Shown here in pieces: positions 1-7,876 of a stretch of DNA of 64,000 nucleotides. Below the pieces are notes generated by a model. That model was not told where the DNA came from. It ran no database searches and was given only the letters and a program-made list of their open reading frames with translations. The first letter of the stretch is position 1. The number at the start of each line of letters is the position of its first letter. The DNA is from Pseudomonas tolaasii NCPPB 2192. GTDB taxonomy: Bacteria; Pseudomonadota; Gammaproteobacteria; Pseudomonadales; Pseudomonadaceae. The DNA lies in the NCBI RefSeq assembly GCF_002813445.1, contig NZ_PHHD01000001.1:310001-374000 (forward strand). The letters run 5' to 3'. The translations under genes were made by a program, and so were the position numbers.

Positions 1-690
1 GTCATCACGCTGCATCGCGGCCACCCAACGTTCGCGCAGGCGCCGGCGCTGGGGGATGTAGGCGATGAGTTTATGCAGGATCCGTGTGCCGTCATTGCAA
101 TTGATCAGGCTCCAGAAGTCATCCAGCGCGCTTTCGCTGGGGCGGGTGTTCGGCCCGAAAATCTGACTGAAACTGTTGGACAGCGCGTTGCGCCCGAAGG
201 CCCGCCCGATCATCCAGCCCAGCGGGCTAAGCAGGAGTTTTTGCACCAGTGCCGGGCGATGGGTTTCCGGAAACAGGCCGCCATTGAGGAACACGCAACT
301 GGCGACGTTGAGGTGCCCTTCGTAATGACGGGCCAGCAATTCCTGGGCAACGCTGTCGCCATAATCATGGGCGAGGAGGTGCACCGGTTGCTCAACACGC
401 AGGTGGTCGAGCAACGCCTGCTGCAAATCGGCCTGTTCCAGCAGGCAATAGTCGTGGTCCACCGGTTTGTCCGACTCGCCAAACCCGAGCATGTCGCAGG
501 CGATCACCAGGTTGCGCTGGGCCAGGGGTTGCCACAGGTAATGCCAGTCCCAGCTGGCCGTGGGGAAACCATGGATCAACAGCAACGGCTCGCCCTGCCC
601 GGCCACCCAGTAGCGGATGCTGCGGCCACGAAAGACGAACACCTGACTGCGTTTACGCCAGGCTCTGAGCGGGATCTCGGCGAGTGGCAT
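1..690 (-). CDS. alpha/beta hydrolase, C-terminus beyond window
   Basis: The first 230 residues are visible and the reading frame is still open at base 1, so the C-terminus is missing. The order of motifs is that of the alpha/beta hydrolase fold: an oxyanion segment HGFP at residues 40-43, the DMLGFGESDKP strand-turn near 66-76, and a nucleophile elbow AHDYGD at 108-112. The elbow places Asp109 where serine hydrolases have Ser. That pattern is typical of epoxide hydrolases and haloalkane dehalogenases, so one of those chemistries is more likely than esterase activity, but the substrate cannot be told. The start codon shares one base with the stop of the upstream aldolase-like gene, which indicates translational coupling in one operon. 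The catalytic His lies in the missing part. Confidence 0.85.
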   Translation of the reverse strand, partial: MPLAEIPLRAWRKRSQVFVFRGRSIRYWVAGQGEPLLLIHGFPTASWDWHYLWQPLAQRNLVIACDMLGFGESDKPVDHDYCLLEQADLQQALLDHLRVEQPVHLLAHDYGDSVAQELLARHYEGHLNVASCVFLNGGLFPETHRPALVQKLLLSPLGWMIGRAFGRNALSNSFSQIFGPNTRPSESALDDFWSLINCNDGTRILHKLIAYIPQRRRLRERWVAAMQRDD

Positions 691-1472
691 CAGCTTTTAT
701 ACCCGGGGTCTTGGCTGTCGAGTTTACGCAGCAGCGCCGGCCAGGCCAGCGCGCCTCCCATACCTTGAGCGCTCTTTGTGACAGCTGCCACCATCGCCTT
801 CGCCCCGGCGAGAATCTGCGGCCCGATGGCAATCAGCTCGGCCCCGCCGTTTTGCGCCAGCACCTGAATTTCGCAGGCACGCTGGAAGGTGAACATCATC
901 AGGAAGGTGTCGGCAATGGTACTGCCACAGGTGAGCAAACCGTGGTTGTGCAGCATCAGAAAGCTGTTTTCACCCAGGTCGGCCTGCAACCGCGCCTTCT
1001 CTTCGTGGTTCAGCGCCACACCTTCGTAAGCGTGATAGGCCAGGCTCGACAGCACGAAAATCGATTGCTGGCTGATAGGCAGCACACCTTGCTTCTGCGC
1101 GGCTACCGCCACACCGGCGGCGGTGTGGGTGTGCAACACGCAGGTGACGTCGTGGCGCACTTCATGGATGGCGCTGTGGATGGTGTAGCCGGCGGGGTTG
1201 ATCTCGTAGGGGCTGTCCATCAGCTTGTTGCCGGCCTGGTCGACCTTGACCAGGCTCGACGCCGTGATTTCGTGAAACATCAGCCCGTAGGGGTTGATCA
1301 GAAAATCTTCGGTGCCCGGCACTTTGGCCGAGATGTGGGTGAAGATCAGGTCGTCCCAGCCGTGCAGCGCCACGAGGCGATAGCAAGCGGCGAGGTCGAC
1401 ACGGGCTTGCCACTCGGCAGCGCTGACCTGGTCTTTGACACTCTGTGACGATTGAACAGGGGCTAGGCTCAC
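690..1472 (-). CDS. class II aldolase/adducin family protein
   Basis: A 260-residue cytoplasmic protein of the class II aldolase/adducin fold, which includes fuculose-phosphate aldolase and ribulose-5-phosphate epimerase. Zinc-ligand signatures are visible: the HTHTAAG segment near residue 114 and the later HNHGLL near 175. Members act on sugar phosphates or, in larger adducin-like forms, have unclear substrates, so the reaction is not assigned. It is about 40 residues longer at the N-terminus than FucA. It is the first gene of a pair with the alpha/beta hydrolase, with a one-base stop/start overlap. The 140 bp upstream to the lrgB gene show no recognised motif. Confidence 0.85.
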   Translation of the reverse strand: MSLAPVQSSQSVKDQVSAAEWQARVDLAACYRLVALHGWDDLIFTHISAKVPGTEDFLINPYGLMFHEITASSLVKVDQAGNKLMDSPYEINPAGYTIHSAIHEVRHDVTCVLHTHTAAGVAVAAQKQGVLPISQQSIFVLSSLAYHAYEGVALNHEEKARLQADLGENSFLMLHNHGLLTCGSTIADTFLMMFTFQRACEIQVLAQNGGAELIAIGPQILAGAKAMVAAVTKSAQGMGGALAWPALLRKLDSQDPGYKS

Positions 1473-1612
1473 GACAATGACCTCCTTGGTGCACGTTCTT
1501 ATTGTTTTTTTGAGTGAAGGGCCAGTCTAGTCAGACCGCGTGGCCCAAGGAGTCGCCTTGGCAGCCAGCTTGATGACTGAGCGAGTCAGAGAGAAGAATA
1601 GACCCGCTCGCG

Positions 1613-2299
1613 TCAGAGAAGCGCCGCCAATAAAGGCACGGCGAACAGGTTGAGCAAGCCCGTCAACACCATCACCAGGCCCGCCACCGAGCCCTCTTCA
1701 CCGCCCACTTCCCGTGCGCGGCTGACCCCCGCGCCGTGTGCGCCCACACCAAACAGGGCGCCGCGCGCCAGAGGTGTGCGCAGCGGCAGCCACTTGAGCA
1801 ACACGCCACCGAGCATGGCGCCGAACACGCCGGTGAACATCACAAATACCGCGGTAAGCTCCGGTACGCCGCCGAGGTCGGAGGACACCGGCATGGCGAA
1901 CGGCGTGGTAATTGAGCGCGGCACCAACGACATCGTCACCGAACTGTCCAGCGCCAGCGCCTTGGCCAGCCCGAACGAGGTGGCGATGGACGCCGCGCTG
2001 CCCGCCACCATGCCCAGCAACAATGCCGACCAATGGCGCGCCAGCAACCGCCGCTGTTGCCAGATCGGCACCGCGAAGGCCACAGTCACCGGGCCCAGCA
2101 CCAGCATCAGCCAATGGGTGTCGGCGGAATATTCGGCGTAGGCGGTTTTCATCGGCACGGCGACCGCCAGCAGCAGCGCGGGCACCAGAATCAGCGGGGA
2201 CAGCACATAACGCCCGGTGCGCCGGTAAATCCAGCGGCTGAAAGCGTAGGCGCCCAGCGTCAGGGCGAGCCAGAACACCGGCATCAGCTCAAGCTTCAC
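1613..2299 (-). CDS. lrgB: LrgB/CidB family membrane protein
   Basis: A 228-residue, strongly hydrophobic inner-membrane protein of the LrgB/CidB/YohK family. The family works with LrgA-type holin-like partners in control of murein hydrolase activity and, in several bacteria, in transport of small organic acids such as pyruvate. Several membrane segments are evident (for example residues 5-50 and 90-125), and a glycine-rich GAHGAGVSRA stretch near 186-195 is typical of the family. It overlaps the upstream lrgA-like gene by 11 bases, so the two are one transcription unit. Whether it acts as lrgB or cidB cannot be told from sequence. Confidence 0.9.
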   Translation of the reverse strand: MKLELMPVFWLALTLGAYAFSRWIYRRTGRYVLSPLILVPALLLAVAVPMKTAYAEYSADTHWLMLVLGPVTVAFAVPIWQQRRLLARHWSALLLGMVAGSAASIATSFGLAKALALDSSVTMSLVPRSITTPFAMPVSSDLGGVPELTAVFVMFTGVFGAMLGGVLLKWLPLRTPLARGALFGVGAHGAGVSRAREVGGEEGSVAGLVMVLTGLLNLFAVPLLAALL

Positions 2300-2660
2300 G
2301 GCGCAGCCTCCAGCGGCAGACCATTTCCACGGTAAACGCGGTCACCAGCATCACCGACAAGGTACTGAAGCCGATCACCAACAGGATGCGCCAGCCGTCA
2401 TTGCGCAGCAGGCCACCGTAGTCGAGCAGGCTCATCAGCGCCGGGATAAAAAACAGCAGCATCTCGGCCATCAACACGCCCGCGCCCAACTCCAGCGCGG
2501 CGGGCTTGACCAACCCGCTGGCGAAGGTGGCCAACAACAGGCCCAGCCCCACCACGCCGCCAGGAATCGGCCAGGCGAACCACACCGACAACTCGCAGCC
2601 CAGCAGGTAGATGGCGAGCAAAATGAGCAGTTCGGTCAGCAAACGGGTGAAACGTTTCAT
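2289..2660 (-). CDS. lrgA: LrgA/CidA family holin-like protein
   Basis: A 123-residue protein with about four membrane spans, of the CidA/LrgA holin-like family. The N-terminal segment carries the family-typical pattern with PIPGGVVGL near residues 31-39 and a GAGVLMAEMLLFFIPA core. The ATG at 2660 (MKRF) was chosen. An upstream start at 2687 is possible but would add nine residues that do not resemble the family N-terminus. It overlaps lrgB downstream and is divergent from a LysR gene whose start lies about 100 bp away, the usual cidR-cidAB/lrgAB arrangement. Probable role: a membrane export or permeability partner of LrgB. Confidence 0.9.
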   Translation of the reverse strand: MKRFTRLLTELLILLAIYLLGCELSVWFAWPIPGGVVGLGLLLATFASGLVKPAALELGAGVLMAEMLLFFIPALMSLLDYGGLLRNDGWRILLVIGFSTLSVMLVTAFTVEMVCRWRLRREA

Positions 2661-2758
2661 GGGCTTTGGGTCCTCGCAGACGCTCATTTTAAAGACGCCA
2701 CTCCCATCCCCACAGCGAATTGTTAGACTGCCAGCTATTCCAAACTGGAATTGGGCCC

Positions 2759-3655
2759 ATGGAATTCAAACAGCTGCGCAGTTTTGTCGAAGTCATTCAT
2801 CGCGGTGGGTTTACTCAAGCGGGTAAAACCCTGCACATCAGCCAGTCCGCCGTCAGCAAACAAGTGGCGCAGCTGGAGCAAAGCCTCGGCACACCGTTGC
2901 TGGAGCGCACGGGCTCGCAGATCCGCCTGACCGCCGCCGGCGAAGTGGTGCTGCAACGCGCCGAAGCCATGTTGCGTTTGCAGTCGGAATTGCTCAGCGA
3001 GCTGGATGACATGCAGCAACTGACCCGTGGCGAACTGCGCCTGGGCCTGCCGTTGCTGGCGGGCGACACCTTGTTTGCCGGCCTGTACGCCGAATACCGC
3101 CGGCGCTACCCCAATGTGACCATCCAACTGCTGGAAGACGGCAGCCGCAACATCGAGCGAGCGATTTTGAACGGTGAACTGGATGTGGGCGGCAGCCTGA
3201 TGCCCAGCGATCCGGCCTTCGCCTGGCAGGCCTTTTGCGATGAGCCTTTGGATGCGTTGCTGCCGATGGATCACCCGCTGGCGCAAAACGCCCAGGTGCG
3301 CCTGGAAGAACTGGCGGACACACCGTTCCTGATGTACCAGCGCAGCTTTGTACTCAATGATCGCCTGATGCAGGCCTGTCAGCAGTTGGGCTTCACGCCC
3401 AGGGAAATCGGGCGCAGCGGTCAAGCGGACTTTTTGGCCGCGCTGGTCGCCGCCGGCCAAGGCGTGGTGCTGCTGCCCAGCGTGGTCGCCCGCGGGCTGG
3501 TGCGACCTGGCCTGGTGCGCCTGACCCTCAAGGCACCCGACTACCTGCGCTGGGACATTGCCTTTATCTGGCGTGAAGGCGCTTATCTGTCGAAAGCCGC
3601 CCAGGCCTGGCTGGCGTTGCTGCGCGAGTTTCCGGTCAGCCGCGCAGTGCAGTGA
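2759..3655 (+). CDS. LysR-type regulator, divergent from lrgAB
   Basis: A 298-residue LysR-type regulator. The winged helix-turn-helix occupies about residues 1-60 (GGFTQAGKTLHISQSAVSKQVAQLE), followed by a type 2 periplasmic-binding-like effector domain. The ATG at 2759 (MEFKQL) matches the family N-terminus; an earlier in-frame ATG at 2720 would add a non-homologous leader. Its position divergent from lrgAB suggests it is the CidR-like activator of that pair, which in other bacteria responds to overflow organic acids. Its 3' end overlaps the convergent flavodoxin gene by 20 bases. Confidence 0.9.
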   Translation: MEFKQLRSFVEVIHRGGFTQAGKTLHISQSAVSKQVAQLEQSLGTPLLERTGSQIRLTAAGEVVLQRAEAMLRLQSELLSELDDMQQLTRGELRLGLPLLAGDTLFAGLYAEYRRRYPNVTIQLLEDGSRNIERAILNGELDVGGSLMPSDPAFAWQAFCDEPLDALLPMDHPLAQNAQVRLEELADTPFLMYQRSFVLNDRLMQACQQLGFTPREIGRSGQADFLAALVAAGQGVVLLPSVVARGLVRPGLVRLTLKAPDYLRWDIAFIWREGAYLSKAAQAWLALLREFPVSRAVQ

Positions 3656-4094
3656 CCAGTTCGGCCAGCCACGGCTCGGCGTCGGCTTCCGGGGTAACGC
3701 TTTCGCTGGCGTCCAGGCGCAGCATCGGCAGCACTTCGCGCACGCCCAGCTCGCCGAACAATTCACGCATTTGCTCACCGCCGCCGCAGAAGGTGTCGCC
3801 GTAGCTCGCATCGCCCAGGCCGATCACGGCACCCGGCAGGCCGCGCCAGGCGGCGGGCAATTGGTCACGGATAGTCGAATACAGGGGTTGCAGGTTGTCG
3901 GGCAATTCGCCCATGCCGGTGGTCGAGGTCACCGCCAGAAACGCCTCGGGGGCAAAGGCCTGCACGTCGGCCAGGGTGGCGCGCGGGTTGTGCCAGGCCT
4001 CGAAACCGGCGGCGTTGAGGATACCGGCGGCGTGGCGGGCGACTTCTTCAGCCGTGCCGTAGACCGAGCCGGAAAGGATGGCGACTTTCATCAA
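3636..4094 (-). CDS. MioC-like flavodoxin
   Basis: A 152-residue flavodoxin-fold protein that probably binds FMN and carries electrons in the cytoplasm. The phosphate-binding loop is SGSVYGTAEEVA at residues 8-19. The second FMN loop TSTTGMGELPDN lies near 57-68 and a GLGDASYGDTFCGGG segment near 92-106, as in MioC and short-chain flavodoxins. The length matches the MioC/YqcA type rather than long-chain flavodoxins. It is convergent with, and overlaps, the LysR gene. Two start codons in tandem (4094 or 4091) make no practical difference. The redox partner is unknown. Confidence 0.88.
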   Translation of the reverse strand: MMKVAILSGSVYGTAEEVARHAAGILNAAGFEAWHNPRATLADVQAFAPEAFLAVTSTTGMGELPDNLQPLYSTIRDQLPAAWRGLPGAVIGLGDASYGDTFCGGGEQMRELFGELGVREVLPMLRLDASESVTPEADAEPWLAELVTALRG

Positions 4095-4135
4095 TCTGAT
4101 CCTGTCGTTGAGCGAAAGCGTGGGATATTAGCAGC

Positions 4136-4177
4136 TGGGGTAAATATTTCAGCGTGATCGGCGCAACATTTACCCCA
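4136..4177. promoter_or_regulatory. 10-bp-arm inverted repeat between flavodoxin and LOV genes
   Basis: Perfect 10-base arms TGGGGTAAAT (4136-4145) and ATTTACCCCA (4168-4177) are separated by 22 bases in the short divergent intergenic region. The right arm ends on the A of an in-frame ATG at 4177, so that ATG is unlikely to be the LOV start. The arms could be an operator for a dimeric regulator acting on both promoters. A 22-base gap is too long for a tight terminator hairpin. Confidence 0.5.
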
Positions 4178-4221
4178 TGCCATACACTCAAACCTCCTCC
4201 AAACAAGCCATGGACCGCTCG

Positions 4222-4689
4222 ATGATCAACGCCAACCTCATGCAAATGGTGGTCAACGCCTCCAACGACGGGATCACCATCGCCGAACGGGAGGGCCGCG
4301 ACAAGCCGCTGATTTACGCCAACCCCGCCTTTGAGCGCATGACCGGCTACCACCTGGACGACATCCTGTATCAGGATTGCCGCTTTCTGCAGTCCGGTGA
4401 CCGCGACCAGCCGGGGCTGATGGCCATTCGCGAGGCCCTCGACAGCGGCGGTTCGTGCCGTGAAATCCTGCGCAACTACCGCAAGGACGGCACGCCGTTC
4501 TGGAATGAGCTGTCGATTTCCACGGTGTACAACGAGGCTGACCGGCAGACGTATTTCGTCGGTGTTCAGAAAGACGTCACCCCTCAGGTGAAGGCCCAGC
4601 AACGGGTTGCACAGCTGGAAGCCGAAGTCGCCGCCCTGAAAGACGAATTGGCGGCGCTCAAGGCGACGAGCGGAGTTAACAAACTGTAA
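4222..4689 (+). CDS. short LOV-domain blue-light photoreceptor
   Basis: A 155-residue single-domain LOV (PAS family) flavoprotein. It has the flavin-adduct motif with Cys53 in YQDCRFLQ (residues 50-57), the NASNDGI start of the PAS core, and the conserved NYRKDGTPFWNELSI strand. A short helical C-terminal extension ends in an Ala/Leu/Glu-rich coiled segment. The length, N-terminus (MINANLMQ) and Cys position match the short LOV proteins of Pseudomonas putida (PpSB1/PpSB2-LOV), so the start at 4222 was preferred over the in-frame ATGs at 4177 and 4210. It has no output domain and probably signals through dimerisation and protein contact. A LitR-type regulator lies nearby, the known partner class. 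Confidence 0.92.
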   Translation: MINANLMQMVVNASNDGITIAEREGRDKPLIYANPAFERMTGYHLDDILYQDCRFLQSGDRDQPGLMAIREALDSGGSCREILRNYRKDGTPFWNELSISTVYNEADRQTYFVGVQKDVTPQVKAQQRVAQLEAEVAALKDELAALKATSGVNKL

Positions 4690-4747
4690 AAAATGCCGCC
4701 TTTAGAGCGATAATGGCATTTCAATGTCTCACCCTTGAGCCAGATCA

Positions 4748-5353
4748 ATGCACCGTGATGCTCTTTTGACGCAGGACGAACTGGATTTCATCCAGGACAT
4801 GCAGCACAACCCGCAACTCAACGTGCGGGATGCATGGTCGAGCCTGACGGTCAACGGCGGAGCACAGATTCGCGATTTGCTCACGCGGCTCGCCGCTCAC
4901 GAGAACGTTACCATCCAGGCGCAATTCGATAACCAGCAACTCACCTTTCCCCTGCAATTGGTGGAAGACGAGTTTCACGCGGTGCATCTGCGTCTGGGCG
5001 TGCCGAGCATTTTCGAGGACGGCCCGATGATTCGGCCATGGCGCCTGGCGCTGGAATCACCGGTGGCGCTGGAAAACGTACGCGGCAACCCGGCCGCGTT
5101 ATGGGTGCATGAAGTGTCGTTCAAAGGTGTGCTGATCGAGATTCGTGGCCGGATCAAGGCGCCGAAAACCTTTTCGCTGTGGTTCAGCCCTTCCGGTTAC
5201 GAGCGCATTGCCCTGCGCGGCACGCTGGAGCGCGAAACCGCCCGCGGCTTGTTCGCCTACCGCCTGAACCAGAGCGATGCGGATGAAATCGAGCGCCTGC
5301 GCCAGTTCATTCTGCACCAGCATCGGCTGGTTCACCCCCACGTTCACGCCTGA
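4748..5353 (+). CDS. PilZ-like domain protein (putative)
   Basis: A 201-residue soluble protein. The N-terminal half (to about residue 95) resembles YcgR-like flagellar brake N-domains only loosely. The C-terminal half has beta-rich sequence with VHEVSFKGVLIEI near 117-129, recalling the (D/N)xSxxG loop of PilZ domains. The usual RxxxR c-di-GMP motif is not visible; an RPWR sequence sits where it would be expected. It is therefore called PilZ-like with caution. It follows the LOV gene by 58 bp on the same strand and is convergent with the LitR-type gene, stopping 2 bases short of it. Possible link: light input feeding a c-di-GMP or surface-related output. Confidence 0.6.
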   Translation: MHRDALLTQDELDFIQDMQHNPQLNVRDAWSSLTVNGGAQIRDLLTRLAAHENVTIQAQFDNQQLTFPLQLVEDEFHAVHLRLGVPSIFEDGPMIRPWRLALESPVALENVRGNPAALWVHEVSFKGVLIEIRGRIKAPKTFSLWFSPSGYERIALRGTLERETARGLFAYRLNQSDADEIERLRQFILHQHRLVHPHVHA

Positions 5354-5355
5354 AG

Positions 5356-6312
5356 TCAGGTATCCAGCTGCCCGCTCAGGTATTGCTGCAAGCGGCGCTG
5401 CATCCAGCGGGCGTCGTTGCCCAGGCAACCGACGGGCGAACCTGTAAGGTTGGGTTCGGCCAGATCCGACGCATCACCGGCCAGCAGCAACGGGCAGTCG
5501 AGCGTCAGTGCCAGCCGATTGAGTTTTGATGGCAGCTCGCTGCCAGGCGCGCGATTGGAAAACAGTACGAGGGCGTGCGGCCGGGTCTTTTCACAGACCA
5601 GTGTCAATTCATCGAACGGTTGCCCCATCCCCAATACCTTTACCGCCAGTTTTTCGCTGGACATCAACAGGCCCGCCACCAGCAGTTCCAGCTCCCGGCA
5701 CTCGCCGGCAATCGCCGACAGCAATACGCGGGGCGCGGCACACGCACAGATCATTTGCAGGCGCTGGGCCGTGCGGCCGCGCAGGAAATTATCGAAGAAC
5801 AGCCACTCGCTGGCCTGGCCAAAGCTGCCATGGTGACGCAACAACTGCTGCCACAGCGGCATGAGGATGTCTTGAAATACCACGGCCGTTGAATAGGTGG
5901 CGAGAATCTGGCCGTACAAGCGGTCCAGCTGGCGGTCATCAAAGGCGCCGACGGCCTGGCGCAACTGCGCTTGCCACTGGTGCCATTCCAGTTCGGTATC
6001 GACTCGAGAGGTCGCGGCCGGCGTGCTGCGCAGCTCATCGCGCGCGAGGATCTTGCCCACTTTGCTGACCGCCACGCCCCGCTCGATCCAGTCGAGAATG
6101 CGGTGCACGGTGTCGATATCGGTGCCCGAATACAATCGGTGCCCGCTTTCGGTGCGCGTGGGCTGAATCAAACCGTAGCGACGCTCCCAGGCACGCAAGG
6201 TGACCGGGTTGACGCCCGTCAGACGTGCCACTTCGCGAATCGGAAACAGCGCTTCGGAATCAGCGTGACTGTCGGTTGCGGCCCTACGCTGAGGAGCAAT
6301 GATTTCAGGCAT
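5356..6312 (-). CDS. MerR-family regulator, class II LitR/PplR type
   Basis: A 318-residue regulator with an N-terminal MerR helix-turn-helix at about residues 25-95 (FPIREVARLTGVNPVTLRAWERRYGL, ESGHRLYSGTDI). A C-terminal region follows the cobalamin-binding fold of CarH/LitR. The B12 ligands are absent: the W...EH segment reads ASEWLFFDNFLRGR, the ExH segment reads ECRELELL, and no DxHxxG lower-ligand motif is seen. This is the class II LitR pattern, known in Pseudomonas as PplR, which cannot sense light itself and depends on a LOV partner. The start at 6312 (MPEIIAP) fits a promoter at 6348-6377; the upstream ATG at 6420 would lie before that promoter. Probable repressor of light-induced genes nearby. 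Confidence 0.88.
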   Translation of the reverse strand: MPEIIAPQRRAATDSHADSEALFPIREVARLTGVNPVTLRAWERRYGLIQPTRTESGHRLYSGTDIDTVHRILDWIERGVAVSKVGKILARDELRSTPAATSRVDTELEWHQWQAQLRQAVGAFDDRQLDRLYGQILATYSTAVVFQDILMPLWQQLLRHHGSFGQASEWLFFDNFLRGRTAQRLQMICACAAPRVLLSAIAGECRELELLVAGLLMSSEKLAVKVLGMGQPFDELTLVCEKTRPHALVLFSNRAPGSELPSKLNRLALTLDCPLLLAGDASDLAEPNLTGSPVGCLGNDARWMQRRLQQYLSGQLDT

Positions 6313-6347
6313 TGGAGGTAGGAAATATCTGCTTGAACTTGGATCCC

Positions 6348-6377
6348 ATTTAACGCCGATTGGGTTAACCGATACAA
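6348..6377 (-). promoter_or_regulatory. predicted sigma70-type promoter of the LitR gene
   Basis: On the minus strand TTGTAT (6377-6372) and TTAAAT (6353-6348) are 18 bases apart, placing the transcript start about 29 bases before the chosen ATG at 6312. A GTTAAC palindrome lies in the spacer, where a MerR-type dimer would bind. Confidence 0.45.
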
Positions 6378-6418
6378 GGGCTGCGGCGATCCGTCCGAAG
6401 TCTCTGGCGTATTCAGCC

Positions 6419-6445
6419 AAAACAGGAATAATCCTTGCCTGTTTT
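6419..6445. promoter_or_regulatory. 8-bp-arm inverted repeat in LitR/monooxygenase intergenic region
   Basis: Arms AAAACAGG (6419-6426) and CCTGTTTT (6438-6445) flank 11 bases. The repeat lies in the 215-bp divergent region between the LitR-type gene and the fol cluster. It is a candidate operator for light control of the divergent transcripts; no protein is assigned. Confidence 0.4.
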
Positions 6446-6527
6446 TGCCACGTCGCTGCACCACCCCGCAGCTTCGTTCGTGCGCCACCTACCCGGTTCT
6501 GCGCACCCGTTTATTTGGAGATACACA

Positions 6528-7088
6528 ATGTCTACCTCTCCCGTCACCTTGATGGTTGCGCGCCGCGTGGCCAAAGGGCGCTACGAAGAACTGATGGCCT
6601 GGCTGCGCGAAGGCGAGCAATTGGCCACCGACTTCCCCGGTTACCTGGGTTCCGGCGTGCTGGCACCGCCGCCCCATGACGATGAATTCCAGATCATCTT
6701 CCGTTTCGCCGATGAAAAAACCCTGCATGCCTGGGAGTTTTCCGCCTCGCGCAGTGCGTGGCTGAGCCGTGGCAGCGAGTTGTTTGCCGACCCGTCCGAA
6801 CATCGCGTGAGTGGCATCGACGGCTGGTTTGGCGCCGTGGGCGCAAGGCCGCCGCGCTGGAAACAGGCGGTGGCGATCTGGCTGGCGTTTTTCCCGGTGT
6901 CGCTGCTGTTCAATTTCGGCCTGGGCCCGCTGCTGGGCGAACTGGACCTGTTCACCCGCGTGCTGGTCAGCACCCTGGCAGTCACGCCGCTGATGGTTTA
7001 TTTCTTCATCCCGCTGTCGACCCACCTGCTGGCGAGCTGGCTGCATCCCGCGCCGCCACGCGCCAAGGCCACCGAAGCCGCCGCTTGA
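6528..7088 (+). CDS. antibiotic biosynthesis monooxygenase-like membrane protein
   Basis: A 186-residue protein. The first 100 residues form an ABM-like ferredoxin-fold domain (VTLMVARRVAKGRYEELMAWL, then a PGYLGSGVL strand). The C-terminal part has two hydrophobic helices near residues 115-135 and 145-168, so it is probably anchored in the inner membrane. This architecture is common in pseudomonads and its substrate is unknown. The ATG at 6528 has a TGGAG ribosome-binding sequence 8 bases upstream. It is the first gene after the LitR divergent region and lies 57 bp before folM, so it may be co-transcribed with the pterin genes. Confidence 0.78.
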   Translation: MSTSPVTLMVARRVAKGRYEELMAWLREGEQLATDFPGYLGSGVLAPPPHDDEFQIIFRFADEKTLHAWEFSASRSAWLSRGSELFADPSEHRVSGIDGWFGAVGARPPRWKQAVAIWLAFFPVSLLFNFGLGPLLGELDLFTRVLVSTLAVTPLMVYFFIPLSTHLLASWLHPAPPRAKATEAAA

Positions 7089-7111
7089 GTACAGGGGTGG
7101 CCGGTCGCTGG

Positions 7112-7117
7112 TATAGT
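7112..7117 (+). promoter_or_regulatory. possible -10 element before folM
   Basis: TATAGT lies 29 bases before the folM start. The best -35-like sequence, TTGAGT at 7085-7090, is 21 bases away. That is unusually long for sigma70 and close to the stretched spacing found in MerR-controlled promoters. Tentative. Confidence 0.3.
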
Positions 7118-7145
7118 TTCCACCTGCCAGCGACTTGAGCCTCCC

Positions 7146-7856
7146 ATGACAGCAACAGACGCCCCGATCCTGATCACCGGTGCCGGCCAGCGCGTCGGCC
7201 TGCATTGCGCCGAGCGCTTGCTGGACGAAGGCCAGCCGGTGATTTTCAGCTACCGCAGCGAACGCCCGGGCGTCGACGCCTTGCGCAAGCGTGGCGCGGT
7301 CGGCGTGTTTGCCGACTTCTCCAGCGAGGCGGGGATTCTCGCCTTCATCACCGAACTGCACACCCACACCGACAGCCTGCGTGCGATCATCCACAACGCT
7401 TCGGCCTGGGTCGCAGAAACGCCCGGCGACGAAAGCCGCGCATTCGGCGACATGTTCAGCGTGCACATGCTTGCGCCGTACTTGATCAACCTGCATTGTT
7501 CAGCCTTGCTGCGACGCTCGACACCGGCCGACATCGTGCACATCAGCGACGACGTGGTGCGCAAGGGCAGCCGCCAGCACATCGCCTATTGCGCCACCAA
7601 GGCCGGGCTCGACAGCCTCACCTTGTCGTTTGCCGCCCAGTTCGCGCCGTTGATCAAGGTCAACGGCATCGCCCCGGCGATGGTGATGTTCAACGACGGC
7701 GACGACGCGACCTACCGCGCCAAGGTGCTGGCCAAGGCGGCGCTGGGCATTGAGCCCGGGCCCGAGGTGATCTACCAGAGCGTGCGTTACCTGCTGGACA
7801 ACCCCTATGTCACCGGTACCACCCTGACCGTCAACGGCGGGCGGCATATCAAGTAA
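7146..7856 (+). CDS. folM: dihydromonapterin reductase FolM
   Basis: A 236-residue short-chain dehydrogenase that reduces dihydromonapterin (and weakly dihydrofolate) with NADPH to make tetrahydromonapterin, a cofactor of pseudomonad phenylalanine hydroxylase. The nucleotide-binding motif is TGAGQRVG at residues 11-18 and the catalytic YCATKAG lies near 155-161. HNASAWVAE and the GGRHIK C-terminus match E. coli FolM closely. It begins the folM-folE-folX run; folE follows by 20 bp. The cluster makes the monapterin branch of pterin synthesis together: FolE, FolX, then FolM. Confidence 0.95.
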   Translation: MTATDAPILITGAGQRVGLHCAERLLDEGQPVIFSYRSERPGVDALRKRGAVGVFADFSSEAGILAFITELHTHTDSLRAIIHNASAWVAETPGDESRAFGDMFSVHMLAPYLINLHCSALLRRSTPADIVHISDDVVRKGSRQHIAYCATKAGLDSLTLSFAAQFAPLIKVNGIAPAMVMFNDGDDATYRAKVLAKAALGIEPGPEVIYQSVRYLLDNPYVTGTTLTVNGGRHIK

Positions 7857-7876
7857 GCCGTTTGTGAGGATGTTGT

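Noticed and set aside
4177..4221. Extended N-terminus of the LOV protein from ATG 4177
   Set aside because: The ATG overlaps the arm of a perfect inverted repeat, and the extra residues are not found in known short LOV proteins.
6313..6527. PplR1-type operator (TRTACA-N12-TGTAYA)
   Set aside because: Only a single partial half-site (GATACA at 6371-6376) was found; no second half at the right spacing.
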